A DNA stretch of 13,494 nt from the NCBI GenBank assembly GCA_937922955.1, contig CALAKO010000238.1:1-13494 (forward strand), in the 5' to 3' direction. The position numbers and the translations under genes were made by a program. Positions 1 through 7,471 of this stretch are shown here, in pieces (within the stretch, counting starts at the first letter, position 1; the number at the start of each line of letters is the position of its first letter). This DNA comes from an uncultured Peptococcaceae bacterium. Lineage in GTDB: Bacteria; Bacillota; Peptococcia; Peptococcales; Peptococcaceae. The notes under the pieces were generated by a model. The model was not told the DNA's origin and did not search any database. It saw only the letters and a program-made list of their open reading frames with translations.

Positions 1-759
1 ATCGCCAGATGGGCCACCGTTTTCACCGGCTTCGCCTTCGCCTGCCATGCGCAAACGGGTTCCATTATCCACGCCTTCAGGAATGTTGACTTCCAGCGTT
101 TTCGACTCGCGGCGACGTCCTGTGCCACCGCAATCTGGACATTTTTCTTTGATTACTTTACCAGTACCGCCACATTCCGGACAGGTGGTCTGCGATTGCA
201 TGCGGCCAAACGGCGTCTGCTGCATGCTCGTCACGCGCCCGGTCCCATGACAGCGGCTGCACGTTTCTGCACTGGTGCCAGGTTTTGCTCCTGAGCCACC
301 ACAGGTCGTACAAGTCACCCAACGATCGACGGTAATCGTCTTCTTGCATCCAAAGACTGCTTCTTCAAAAGAAAGGGTGAGGTCATAACGCAAATCATTA
401 CCTTGGCGTGGGCCGTTAGCCTGGGCTCCGCCGCCACCGCCGAAGAACATGTTGAAAATATCCCCAAGATCTCCGAAATCTGCGCCACCACTAAAGCCGC
501 CGCTGAATCCACCACCGCCAAAGCCGCCGAAGTTTGGCGCATCGTGACCAAACTGATCGTATTGTTGGCGTTTTTCAGCGTTGGAAAGCACATCGTAAGC
601 TTCGTTTATTTCTTTAAATTTTGCTTCAGCGTCTTTGTCACCTGGGTTGACATCGGGGTGATACTTACGCGCAAGCTTGCGGAACGCTTTTTTAATGTCC
701 GCATCGCTGGCGTTCTTATCAACCCCGAGCACCTCATAATAATCGCGCTTTTCAGCCAT
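1..759 (-). CDS. dnaJ: Chaperone protein DnaJ (Hsp40), 3' end cut by the window edge
   Basis: J-domain co-chaperone that delivers unfolded clients to DnaK and stimulates its ATPase in the cytoplasm. The visible 253 residues run in frame to base 1, so the C-terminal substrate-binding and dimerisation part is missing. The J domain fills about residues 4-70, with the catalytic HPD at 34-36. A Gly/Phe-rich linker follows at about 76-115. The cysteine-rich zinc domain has four CxxC repeats: C150/C153, C167/C170, C193/C196 and C207/C210, so both zinc sites are intact. The start is the ATG at 759-757; its A is also the last base of the dnaK stop (TAATG). No good Shine-Dalgarno precedes it, only a weak GAAGTGG, which suggests translational coupling to dnaK. 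It is the last visible gene of the hrcA-grpE-dnaK-dnaJ operon. Identity is certain; only the end is unknown. Confidence 0.97.
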   Translation of the reverse strand, partial: MAEKRDYYEVLGVDKNASDADIKKAFRKLARKYHPDVNPGDKDAEAKFKEINEAYDVLSNAEKRQQYDQFGHDAPNFGGFGGGGFSGGFSGGADFGDLGDIFNMFFGGGGGAQANGPRQGNDLRYDLTLSFEEAVFGCKKTITVDRWVTCTTCGGSGAKPGTSAETCSRCHGTGRVTSMQQTPFGRMQSQTTCPECGGTGKVIKEKCPDCGGTGRRRESKTLEVNIPEGVDNGTRLRMAGEGEAGENGGPSGD

Positions 760-2594
760 TACTTATTGTCGTCCACTTCAGTGAAGTCGGCATCATAGGT
801 TCCGTCGTTATTTTGTCCCTGAGCCTGCTGTCCCTGTTCAGCCTGTTGCTGCTGAGCAGCCTGAGCGTACATCTTTTCGCTGACTTTGTAAATAGCATTG
901 GTCAGAGCTTCGCTCTTTGTTTTGATGTCTTCGGTGTCTTCACTGTCGATAACAGCACGAAGATCAGCCTGAGCCTTTTCGATGGCTTCCTTATCAGCAG
1001 CATCAACGGCTTCGCCAGCTTCTTTCATCACTTTTTCACTCTGGAAGAGAAGAGCGTCGGCGTTGTTCTTCACGTCAACTTTTTCCTTCATCTTCTTGTC
1101 GGCTTCAGCGTTCATTTCAGCGTCCTTAACCATGCGATCGATTTCTTCATCGGACAGACCACTGTTGGACTGGATGGTGATGCGCTGGCTCTTACCAGTG
1201 CCTTTGTCTTTAGCGGATACATTAACGATCCCGTTGGCATCGATGTCGAAAGTAACTTCGATTTGTGGGATGCCACGTGGAGCTGGTGGGATATCCATCA
1301 AGCTGAAACGACCCAGTGTCTTGTTATCTTTTGCCATTTCACGTTCACCCTGAAGGACGTGAATGTCGGTAGAAGTCTGGTTATCTGCTGCAGTGGTAAA
1401 TACTTGGCTGCGGGATACAGGAATGGTGGTGTTGCGTTCAACGATCTTAGTCATAACACCGCCGAGGGTTTCAATACCAAGGGAAAGTGGAGTAACGTCG
1501 AGAAGAACAACGTCTTTAACTTCACCAACAAGTACGCCACCCTGGATAGCAGCACCAATAGCAACGCATTCGTCTGGGTTGATGCCCTTGAATGGTTCTT
1601 TGCCAGTCAGCTTCTTAACAGCTTCCTGTACAGCAGGGATACGGGTAGAACCACCAACGAGGATGACTTTATCAATTTCATCAGCGGTCAAACCAGCATC
1701 AGACAGAGCCTGACGGGATGGGCCCATGGTCTTTTCAACCAAATCAGCAGTCAGTTCATCAAATTTCGCACGGCTCAACGTGAGATCCAAGTGCTGTGGC
1801 TGGCCATTGCCGTCCATGGTGATGAATGGCAGGTTGAGGTTGGAAGTGGTAACAGTGGACAATTCCATTTTTGCTTTTTCAGCAGCTTCTTTCAAACGCT
1901 GCATAGCGGTCTTGTCGCCACTCAAATCAAGGCCAGTCTGAGATTTGAATTCAGCAACAGCCCAGTCAATGATCTTCTTGTCGAAGTCGTCCCCACCGAG
2001 GCGGTTGTTCCCGCTGGTAGCCAATACTTCAAAGATGCCATCGCCAATTTCGAGCAAGGATACGTCGAAAGTACCACCACCAAGGTCAAATACCAGGATC
2101 TTCTGGTCGGTGTTGTCTTTGTCTACACCATAAGCCAATGCTGCTGCGGTTGGTTCGTTGATGATACGCATAACATCAAGGCCAGCAATTTTACCAGCAT
2201 CTTTGGTTGCCTGACGCTGGCTGTCGCTGAAGTATGCAGGAACAGTGATGACAGCCTGTGTAACGGTTTCACCGATGTATGCTTCAGCATCTGCTTTCAG
2301 CTTCTGCAGAATCATAGCAGATACTTCTTGTGGAGTATATTGTTTGCCGCCAAGAGTTGCCTTATAGTCAGAGCCCATATGACGTTTAATACTAGACACG
2401 GTATTGTCAGGATTGGTGATTGCCTGGCGTTTTGCAACCTGACCAACAAGGCGTTCGCCGCTATTGTTCAAGCCTACAACAGATGGAGTGGTACGATTCC
2501 CTTCGCTGTTAGGAATGACGACCGCTTCGCCACCTTCCATAACTGCAACGCAAGAGTTTGTTGTCCCTAAGTCAATACCAATTACTTTTCCCAT
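759..2594 (-). CDS. dnaK: Chaperone protein DnaK (Hsp70)
   Basis: Cytoplasmic ATP-dependent Hsp70 that works with DnaJ and GrpE in folding and heat-shock protection. It has 611 residues, the usual Firmicutes length. The actin-like ATPase domain shows GIDLGTTNS at 6-14, DLGGGTFD at 170-177 and VGGSTRIP at 313-320. The interdomain linker with VVLLDVTPLSLG is at about 362-373, followed by the beta-sandwich substrate domain and a helical lid. A Gln/Ala-rich tail at about 578-594 leads to an acidic end, TEVDDNK. Between residues 71 and 90 it lacks the insertion seen in proteobacterial DnaK. The ATG at 2594-2592 has AGGAGG 8 nt upstream. The gap to grpE is 43 bp; the stop overlaps dnaJ by one base. 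Codon use is strongly biased: TTA, CTA and TCA are absent over at least 585 codons, as expected for an abundant protein. Confidence 0.99.
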   Translation of the reverse strand: MGKVIGIDLGTTNSCVAVMEGGEAVVIPNSEGNRTTPSVVGLNNSGERLVGQVAKRQAITNPDNTVSSIKRHMGSDYKATLGGKQYTPQEVSAMILQKLKADAEAYIGETVTQAVITVPAYFSDSQRQATKDAGKIAGLDVMRIINEPTAAALAYGVDKDNTDQKILVFDLGGGTFDVSLLEIGDGIFEVLATSGNNRLGGDDFDKKIIDWAVAEFKSQTGLDLSGDKTAMQRLKEAAEKAKMELSTVTTSNLNLPFITMDGNGQPQHLDLTLSRAKFDELTADLVEKTMGPSRQALSDAGLTADEIDKVILVGGSTRIPAVQEAVKKLTGKEPFKGINPDECVAIGAAIQGGVLVGEVKDVVLLDVTPLSLGIETLGGVMTKIVERNTTIPVSRSQVFTTAADNQTSTDIHVLQGEREMAKDNKTLGRFSLMDIPPAPRGIPQIEVTFDIDANGIVNVSAKDKGTGKSQRITIQSNSGLSDEEIDRMVKDAEMNAEADKKMKEKVDVKNNADALLFQSEKVMKEAGEAVDAADKEAIEKAQADLRAVIDSEDTEDIKTKSEALTNAIYKVSEKMYAQAAQQQQAEQGQQAQGQNNDGTYDADFTEVDDNK

Positions 2595-2637
2595 TATAAT
2601 TTCCTCCTAAATATCTATAACAAAAAATGAAATAAAC

Positions 2638-3186
2638 TTATTTATTCCCCGTCACACGGCAAACCGTTGGACGGATGACTTTATCTTTAAAAATGTACCC
2701 AGCTCTTAATTCATCAAAAACCGTATTTGCCGGCTGAGAATCGTCGTCCACCACCATGATGGCTTCATGATAGTTTGGATCGTATTCCTTGCCGATGGCT
2801 TCGATTCTCTCCAGTCCGGCTTTTCCCAAGCAATCAATAAACTGCTTTTGAACCTTCGCAAACCCTTCTTGGTAAGCTGCAAGGGTTTCAGCCGAATCAA
2901 CTGGCGGATTCTTTAGAGCCAGTTCAAAACTGTCTAAAACAGGCAAAAGATCTTTTACCAGGTTCATAGTGCCATACTTAGCGATGTCTTCTTTTTCGCC
3001 AGCTGTCCGACGTTTAAAGTTGTCAAAATCAGCCAACAAACGCAGATAACGTTTGTTCAATTCCTCGTAGGCACTATCTTCAGCAGGGGCTGCCTCTTCC
3101 ACCTGTTCTTCGTCCGTCACCACATCAACCTCCGGAGCCTCAACTTCTTCGGTTTGTGGTTCTTTGGACTGTTCCTGTTCTGTCAT
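2638..3186 (-). CDS. grpE: Nucleotide exchange factor GrpE
   Basis: Cytoplasmic dimeric factor that releases ADP from DnaK and so resets the chaperone cycle. With the start chosen here it has 182 residues. The first 40 or so residues are acidic and low-complexity, rich in Glu and Val. A long helical/coiled-coil dimerisation region follows, including LNKRYLRLLADFDNFKRR. The C-terminal beta-wing domain carries GKEYDPNYHEAIMVV and ends VIRPTVCRVTGNK. I chose the ATG at 3186-3184 because AAGGAG at 3200-3195 lies 8 nt upstream. The longer reading from a GTG at 3195 would begin inside that Shine-Dalgarno, so it is very unlikely. The ribosome site follows directly on the hrcA stop codon, and the gene is cotranscribed with hrcA and dnaK. 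Confidence 0.97.
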   Translation of the reverse strand: MTEQEQSKEPQTEEVEAPEVDVVTDEEQVEEAAPAEDSAYEELNKRYLRLLADFDNFKRRTAGEKEDIAKYGTMNLVKDLLPVLDSFELALKNPPVDSAETLAAYQEGFAKVQKQFIDCLGKAGLERIEAIGKEYDPNYHEAIMVVDDDSQPANTVFDELRAGYIFKDKVIRPTVCRVTGNK

Positions 3187-3194
3187 GCACAGCA

Positions 3195-3200
3195 CTCCTT
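3195..3200 (-). promoter_or_regulatory. Shine-Dalgarno of grpE, decides its start
   Basis: AAGGAG sits immediately after the hrcA TAG stop and 8 nt before the ATG at 3186. It overlaps an in-frame GTG at 3195-3193, which rules out that GTG as the start and removes three residues from the longest open frame. Confidence 0.85.
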
Positions 3201-3201
3201 A

Positions 3202-4326
3202 CTAATATTTTCTCTTAAATATTGCCAGTTCCGAACAGTGGGTCCAATTTCCATCATGTGCCACCACCGTCGAAAGCGCATTCTTTCTAGCATCATTTTT
3301 TTCAATGCGGGTAAAAAGCTGTTCGAAACCGCTCAACGCAGCTTCAACCATCGCCACACTTTCAAGGTAATTCATACGCTTTGGCCCAATCAACGCCAAA
3401 TGACCAACGTTTTTGCCAATGCTGTAGTTCCCTACCACCATGCTGCAGCCTTTGATCTCGGGTGAAGTGTTTTCATCCCCAATTCGAATGGTGATGCCTT
3501 TTTCCGGCATATTCTTAAAAAATTCCGCAACATGATCGTCACTGCCAAAGGCCATAAGCAACGGACGCAACAGGTCGATGTCTTTAAACTCAGCATGGGA
3601 CAAAACATTTAATGTTCCCTCCATCATAACCTGTTTTTGCTGGCGTCTGCTTAAAATCTCATTAAGGATATCCAGAAGATCATGAACAAACGTCGACGCC
3701 GCTCCCATCTGATCTATTAAAAATTCGATCAATGGGCGGTGCCAATGCGCCACAGAAAGCCCTCTCAGGTAATGATTCAAAACACCGTTGACCATGTTGA
3801 GCTCTTTTCGGCCAAACCCTTTCGGCAAATCAAACAAACGCTGTTCAACGCGTTCGTCGTCTGTGACTACCACCATCAACCCACGCCCTGGCATTAAATA
3901 GATTAATTCCAACATGCTCAGAAGAGGTTTGGTCACGTCCGCCTCGGGAATCACCAGCATCGCTGTATAGCCAGTGACATCCGCCATGCGCTTCAAAATA
4001 GCATGCATGCGTTCATCGTCCATACTTGCTTGCGATCGGATGTAACGATACAGCTTCTGTTCTTCAACGTATGACCGCTGCGTTCGAAACATCAATCGAT
4101 CAACGTAATAACGATAGCCGATATCCGTTGGCACACGCCCAGCCGATGTATGCGGCTGAACAATGTAGCCCATTTCTTCCAGATCGCTCATCTCATTGCG
4201 AATGGTGGCAGAACTAAATCCTATATCGTATTTCTTTGAAATGGTACGGGATCCTACCGGCTCTGCCGTCTCAATAAAATCTGTGACAATCGCAGCTAGA
4301 ATTTTTTCTTTTCGTTCATCTAACAT
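3202..4326 (-). CDS. hrcA: Heat-inducible transcription repressor HrcA
   Basis: Repressor of class I heat-shock genes; it binds CIRCE, and in known species its activity depends on the GroE chaperonin. The N-terminal winged helix covers about residues 1-75, with the family pattern SSATIRNEMSDLEEMGYI (38-55) and SAGRVPTDIGYRYYVD (61-76). A GAF-like and dimerisation core follows, ending near GHLALIGPKRMNYLESVAMV (308-327). The ATG at 4326 has AAGGAGG 7 nt upstream, and the CIRCE element lies just beyond, so the gene is autoregulated. The protein has 374 residues, about 30 more than the typical HrcA of roughly 340-350. The extra tail after FTRIEK is polar and resembles nothing I know. It begins at an A7 tract (plus-strand T7 at 3296-3302), where a -1 slip would end the protein at residue 344. 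Identity is certain; whether the tail is real is open. Confidence 0.97.
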   Translation of the reverse strand: MLDERKEKILAAIVTDFIETAEPVGSRTISKKYDIGFSSATIRNEMSDLEEMGYIVQPHTSAGRVPTDIGYRYYVDRLMFRTQRSYVEEQKLYRYIRSQASMDDERMHAILKRMADVTGYTAMLVIPEADVTKPLLSMLELIYLMPGRGLMVVVTDDERVEQRLFDLPKGFGRKELNMVNGVLNHYLRGLSVAHWHRPLIEFLIDQMGAASTFVHDLLDILNEILSRRQQKQVMMEGTLNVLSHAEFKDIDLLRPLLMAFGSDDHVAEFFKNMPEKGITIRIGDENTSPEIKGCSMVVGNYSIGKNVGHLALIGPKRMNYLESVAMVEAALSGFEQLFTRIEKNDARKNALSTVVAHDGNWTHCSELAIFKRKY

Positions 4327-4341
4327 GCTCTCGCCTCCTTA

Positions 4342-4368
4342 TTAGCACTCTATCATATCGAGTGCTAA
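4342..4368 (-). promoter_or_regulatory. CIRCE operator (HrcA binding site)
   Basis: A perfect inverted repeat, TTAGCACTC, then nine bases (TATCATATC on the plus strand), then GAGTGCTAA. It matches the classical CIRCE consensus at all 18 arm positions. It lies 15 nt upstream of the hrcA start and just downstream of the -10 box, so bound HrcA would block transcription and the leader RNA would carry the repeat. This predicts HrcA-repressed, heat-inducible expression of hrcA-grpE-dnaK-dnaJ. Confidence 0.97.
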
Positions 4369-4378
4369 CTCTTAATAA

Positions 4379-4407
4379 AAAATACCATTTTATTCTTTAA
4401 TTGTCAA
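4379..4407 (-). promoter_or_regulatory. Sigma-A-type promoter of the hrcA operon
   Basis: A consensus -35 TTGACA (4407-4402), a 17-bp spacer, and a -10 TATTTT (4384-4379). Transcription would start at about 4372, a few bases before CIRCE. The -35 box and the spacing are ideal; the -10 box matches four of six positions. The vegetative promoter plus CIRCE arrangement is the standard class I heat-shock design. Confidence 0.8.
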
Positions 4408-4417
4408 TAGATTGGCG

Positions 4418-4446
4418 AAAAAAATCCCATTCCAGCGGCGATTTTT
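4418..4446 (-). terminator. Probable intrinsic terminator after hemW
   Basis: On the minus strand, AAAAATC pairs with GATTTTT and CC pairs with GG after a one-base bulge. The loop is about 8 nt and a T7 run follows. It begins 13 nt past the hemW stop and lies just upstream of the hrcA promoter. The stem is AT-rich and imperfect, so the strength is uncertain. Confidence 0.4.
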
Positions 4447-4459
4447 AGCCATCAAAAAC

Positions 4460-5590
4460 TTATTCAATAAATAATTCAAACACCCAATTTCCCATTCTTC
4501 GGCCTTGATCGCTCAACTTCAAATATCCATCATCGATGATGAGCCAACCATTGTTCCTGCCAGTGCTCAACGCGTCAGCAAACACCACCGCCAATGGTTG
4601 ATGATACAGATCCTCGAACGTTTTCAATGAAAGCCCGGTATTCATTCGCAGCCCCATAAACACCGTTTCACTCATTTGTTCTTCTTTGGACAACGCCTCC
4701 ACCTCCTGTGGTGCCTGTCCATTCTCCAACCATCCGGTTACATACGAATGAAAATCGCTCGTATTAACGAGTCGCTTCGGACGTTCCCAGCTCGTTGCCC
4801 CAAGCCCCAGGCCCAGATAATCGTTTAGGTGCCAATAGAGTTGATTGTGTTTCGACGCAAAACCAGGACGTGCGTAATTTGAAATTTCATATTGATGGTA
4901 ATCGACATCACGCAGCCACGCCCTTTGCCAATCAAACCACTCTGCTGCGCCGTCTTCGTCAATCGGTGGCAGCACACCTGCGTCCATTTGTCGCACCAAG
5001 TGCGTGCCTTCTTCCGGAATCAGCTGATAGAGCGACAGGTGTTCTGGTGCAAGCTCAAGCGCTCGATCAATGGTTGCTTTCCATTGTGTAAACGTTTGGC
5101 CAGGCAATCCATACATCAAATCCAGATTGATGTTTTCAAACCCTGTTTGACGCGCCAGACGCACCGCATCGGCCGCCTCGTCAGCGGTATGAACACGGCC
5201 AACCATTTTTAACAGCTGCTCGTCAAAACTTTGCACACCAAACGACAGACGGTTGACACCTCCATGTTTTAAAACAGCCAGTTTTTCCGCATCCACCGTA
5301 CCTGGATTGGCTTCAACAGTAAACTCTTCCACACGACTGAGATCCACGCAATCCGCCAACACTTTCAGCAACTGTTCCAATTCCGCTGCTGTCAGTGTCG
5401 TTGGCGTTCCCCCGCCGATAAAGATGGTGTTTGCCTGCGACCAACGACCACAAACCCGATGTCTTATTTCATGTTCAAGGGCCGCAAGATAACGCCGTTT
5501 CTTTTCTTCATGCCTGCCAGGAAACGAAAGGAAATCGCAATATGCACATTTTTGCGCGCAAAATGGGATATGAATGTAAATACCATGCAT
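4460..5590 (-). CDS. hemW: HemW, radical SAM heme chaperone (often annotated HemN-like coproporphyrinogen oxidase)
   Basis: Radical SAM protein of the HemN/HemW family; HemW members bind heme and pass it to membrane hemoproteins rather than oxidising coproporphyrinogen. It has 376 residues, the usual HemW length. The 4Fe-4S/SAM motif CxxxCxxC is C11, C15 and C18, followed by DF. The SAM-binding GGGTP is at 59-63. HNQLYW, near residue 248, is the HNxxYW heme-binding signature that separates HemW from true HemN, and the N-terminal extension typical of HemN is absent. The start is the ATG at 5590, with GAGGTGAG just upstream. The gene follows lepA, a common Firmicutes neighbourhood, but a strong terminator stands between them and leaves no room for a separate promoter after the hairpin. 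Transcription therefore needs read-through or a promoter inside lepA. The HemW call is more likely than HemN on motif grounds. Confidence 0.93.
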   Translation of the reverse strand: MHGIYIHIPFCAQKCAYCDFLSFPGRHEEKKRRYLAALEHEIRHRVCGRWSQANTIFIGGGTPTTLTAAELEQLLKVLADCVDLSRVEEFTVEANPGTVDAEKLAVLKHGGVNRLSFGVQSFDEQLLKMVGRVHTADEAADAVRLARQTGFENINLDLMYGLPGQTFTQWKATIDRALELAPEHLSLYQLIPEEGTHLVRQMDAGVLPPIDEDGAAEWFDWQRAWLRDVDYHQYEISNYARPGFASKHNQLYWHLNDYLGLGLGATSWERPKRLVNTSDFHSYVTGWLENGQAPQEVEALSKEEQMSETVFMGLRMNTGLSLKTFEDLYHQPLAVVFADALSTGRNNGWLIIDDGYLKLSDQGRRMGNWVFELFIE

Positions 5591-5605
5591 GTTGTCTCAC
5601 CTCAT

Positions 5606-5634
5606 AAAAAAACAGCTGTGAGTCACAGCTGTTT
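5606..5634 (-). terminator. Intrinsic terminator between lepA and hemW
   Basis: On the minus strand, AAACAGCTGTG, loop ACT, CACAGCTGTTT form a perfect 11-bp stem ending in a T7 run. It starts 7 nt after the lepA stop and ends about 15 nt before the hemW start. It should end or strongly reduce murJ-lepA transcripts before hemW. Confidence 0.85.
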
Positions 5635-5641
5635 CAAATCA

Positions 5642-7441
5642 TTATTCATCATCCAGGCTAAGAACCGCCATAAACGCTTCCTGAGGAATTTCAACGCTGC
5701 CAACTTGTTTCATGCGCTTCTTCCCTTCTTTCTGCTTTTCGAGCAGCTTGCGCTTACGGCTGATGTCCCCGCCATAACATTTATCCAAAACGTTCTTGCG
5801 CAACGCTTTAACCGTTTCGCGAGCAATGACTTTATTTCCGATTGCCGCCTGAATTGGCACTTCAAACATTTGGCGCGGAATCAAATTGCGCAGTTTTGCA
5901 ACCAACGCACGCCCACGGTAATACGCCTTGTCTTTATGCACAATGCAGGACAGCGCATCGACTTGTTCGCCATTTACAAGAATGTCCAATTTTACCAAAT
6001 TGCTCTTGCGATAGCCGTTCATTTCATAGTCCATCGACGCGTAGCCCTTGGTCTTTGTCTTTAACAAATCAAAATAATCAAAGACGATTTCTGCCAATGG
6101 AATGTCGTAAGTAATCGTCACACGAGTCTTTGTAATGTACTGCATGTCAATAAAGACGCCGCGTTTATCCTGAGACAATTCCATCACAGCACCAACAAAA
6201 TCTTTTGGCACCATCACGTCCACACGCACGTATGGCTCTTCAATATGATCAATGCGTTGCGGCGCTGGCAACTGCGACGGATTGTCCACCTCGACCATGG
6301 TGTCGTTCGTTTGATAAACATGATAGATAACGCTTGGCGCTGTTGTGATCAGCGTCAAATTGTATTCGCGTTCCAAACGTTCCTGAATGATTTCCATGTG
6401 AAGCATGCCCAAAAAGCCACAACGGAAGCCGAAGCCCAACGCCTGTGACGTTTCCGGCTCAAATTCCAGGGAAGCGTCGTTCAGGCTCAACTTCGCCAGC
6501 GAATCTTTCAAATCTGGATACTGTTCATTATCCACTGGATAGAGCCCGCAGAACACCATCGGTACCGCACGTTTGTAACCAGGCAGCGCTTCTGCTGCTG
6601 GCTCTGCCGCATTTGTGATGGTATCCCCAACGCGTGTATCGCTGACCTGTTTCATACTGGCTGCAACATACCCTACTTCACCGGCAGACAGCGCTTTGAC
6701 CTTCTTTTCTTTCGGTGTATGCACGCCAAGCTCCGTCACTTCAAAGGAACGGTCATTGTGCATCATGTGAATGGTCATATTATCACGCAAAGTACCTTCG
6801 ACCACGCGAATATAAGCGATGGCGCCACGATAAGAATCGTAGTACGAGTCAAAAATCAACGCTTGCAGCGGCTTCGTTGCGTCGCCTTCCGGAGCAGGGA
6901 TGCGTTCGACAATCGCTTCCAGAATTTCTTCAATGCCTTCGCCAGTCTTTGCTGAACAGAGAATGGCATCAGAGGCATCCAAGCCGATGATTTCCTCTAT
7001 TTCTTCCTTAACCACTTCTGGTTGTGCGCTCGGCAAATCGATTTTATTAATGACCGGAATAATTTCCAAATCGTGCTCTAAAGCCAAGTACACATTTGCT
7101 AAGGTCTGCGCTTCAATCCCCTGCGCCGCATCAACAACAAGCAATGCCCCTTCACACGCAGCCAATGAGCGCGATACCTCATACGAAAAGTCAACATGCC
7201 CCGGAGTATCAATGAGGTTCAGAACGTATTCCTTTCCATCTTTTGCCTTATAGTTAATGCGTACTGTTTGCAGCTTAATGGTAATACCGCGTTCACGTTC
7301 AATGTCCATATTGTCCAAGAGCTGTGACTGCATTTCGCGTTTTTCGACAGCTCCCGTCATTTCCAACAGTCTATCAGCGAGCGTGGATTTACCATGGTCA
7401 ATATGCGCAATGATGCAGAAATTACGAATTCTTTCTTGCAT
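5642..7441 (-). CDS. lepA: Elongation factor 4 (LepA), ribosomal back-translocase GTPase
   Basis: Translational GTPase that acts on the ribosome and can reverse translocation. It has 599 residues, the normal length. The G domain shows AHIDHGKST (G1, 12-20), RGITI (G2, 51-55), DTPGH (G3, 78-82), NKID (G4, 133-136) and a CSAKTG G5. Domains II, III and V follow, including FRCGFLGMLHMEI. The LepA-specific C-terminal domain carries VDALSCIVHKDKAYYRGR and ends with a basic stretch, RKRKLLEKQKEGKKRMKQVG. This C-terminus replaces EF-G domain IV and separates LepA from EF-G, TypA and other paralogues. The ATG at 7441 has AAAGGGG 6 nt upstream. It lies 30 bp after murJ, probably on the same transcript, with a strong terminator after it. 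Confidence 0.98.
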   Translation of the reverse strand: MQERIRNFCIIAHIDHGKSTLADRLLEMTGAVEKREMQSQLLDNMDIERERGITIKLQTVRINYKAKDGKEYVLNLIDTPGHVDFSYEVSRSLAACEGALLVVDAAQGIEAQTLANVYLALEHDLEIIPVINKIDLPSAQPEVVKEEIEEIIGLDASDAILCSAKTGEGIEEILEAIVERIPAPEGDATKPLQALIFDSYYDSYRGAIAYIRVVEGTLRDNMTIHMMHNDRSFEVTELGVHTPKEKKVKALSAGEVGYVAASMKQVSDTRVGDTITNAAEPAAEALPGYKRAVPMVFCGLYPVDNEQYPDLKDSLAKLSLNDASLEFEPETSQALGFGFRCGFLGMLHMEIIQERLEREYNLTLITTAPSVIYHVYQTNDTMVEVDNPSQLPAPQRIDHIEEPYVRVDVMVPKDFVGAVMELSQDKRGVFIDMQYITKTRVTITYDIPLAEIVFDYFDLLKTKTKGYASMDYEMNGYRKSNLVKLDILVNGEQVDALSCIVHKDKAYYRGRALVAKLRNLIPRQMFEVPIQAAIGNKVIARETVKALRKNVLDKCYGGDISRKRKLLEKQKEGKKRMKQVGSVEIPQEAFMAVLSLDDE

Positions 7442-7471
7442 AAACGTCCCCTTTCTTTCATTAATAATGTA

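Noticed and set aside
775..787. Palindrome ACTTCAGTGAAGT near the dnaK stop, similar to the lctP terminator stem
   Set aside because: The central loop is one base and the sequence is coding (FTEV of DnaK); the resemblance to 11418-11447 is short and probably coincidental.
813..2570. Large plus-strand open frame opposite dnaK
   Set aside because: It is codon-aligned with dnaK, has no ribosome site and no recognisable domain, and is explained by dnaK avoiding TTA, CTA and TCA.
3187..3195. GTG start for grpE giving three more residues
   Set aside because: The GTG overlaps the AAGGAG ribosome site that serves the ATG at 3186.
5459..6064. A 201-codon plus-strand frame across the hemW start and the lepA 3' end
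   Set aside because: It is antisense to two certain genes, crosses the lepA terminator and has no domain or ribosome site.
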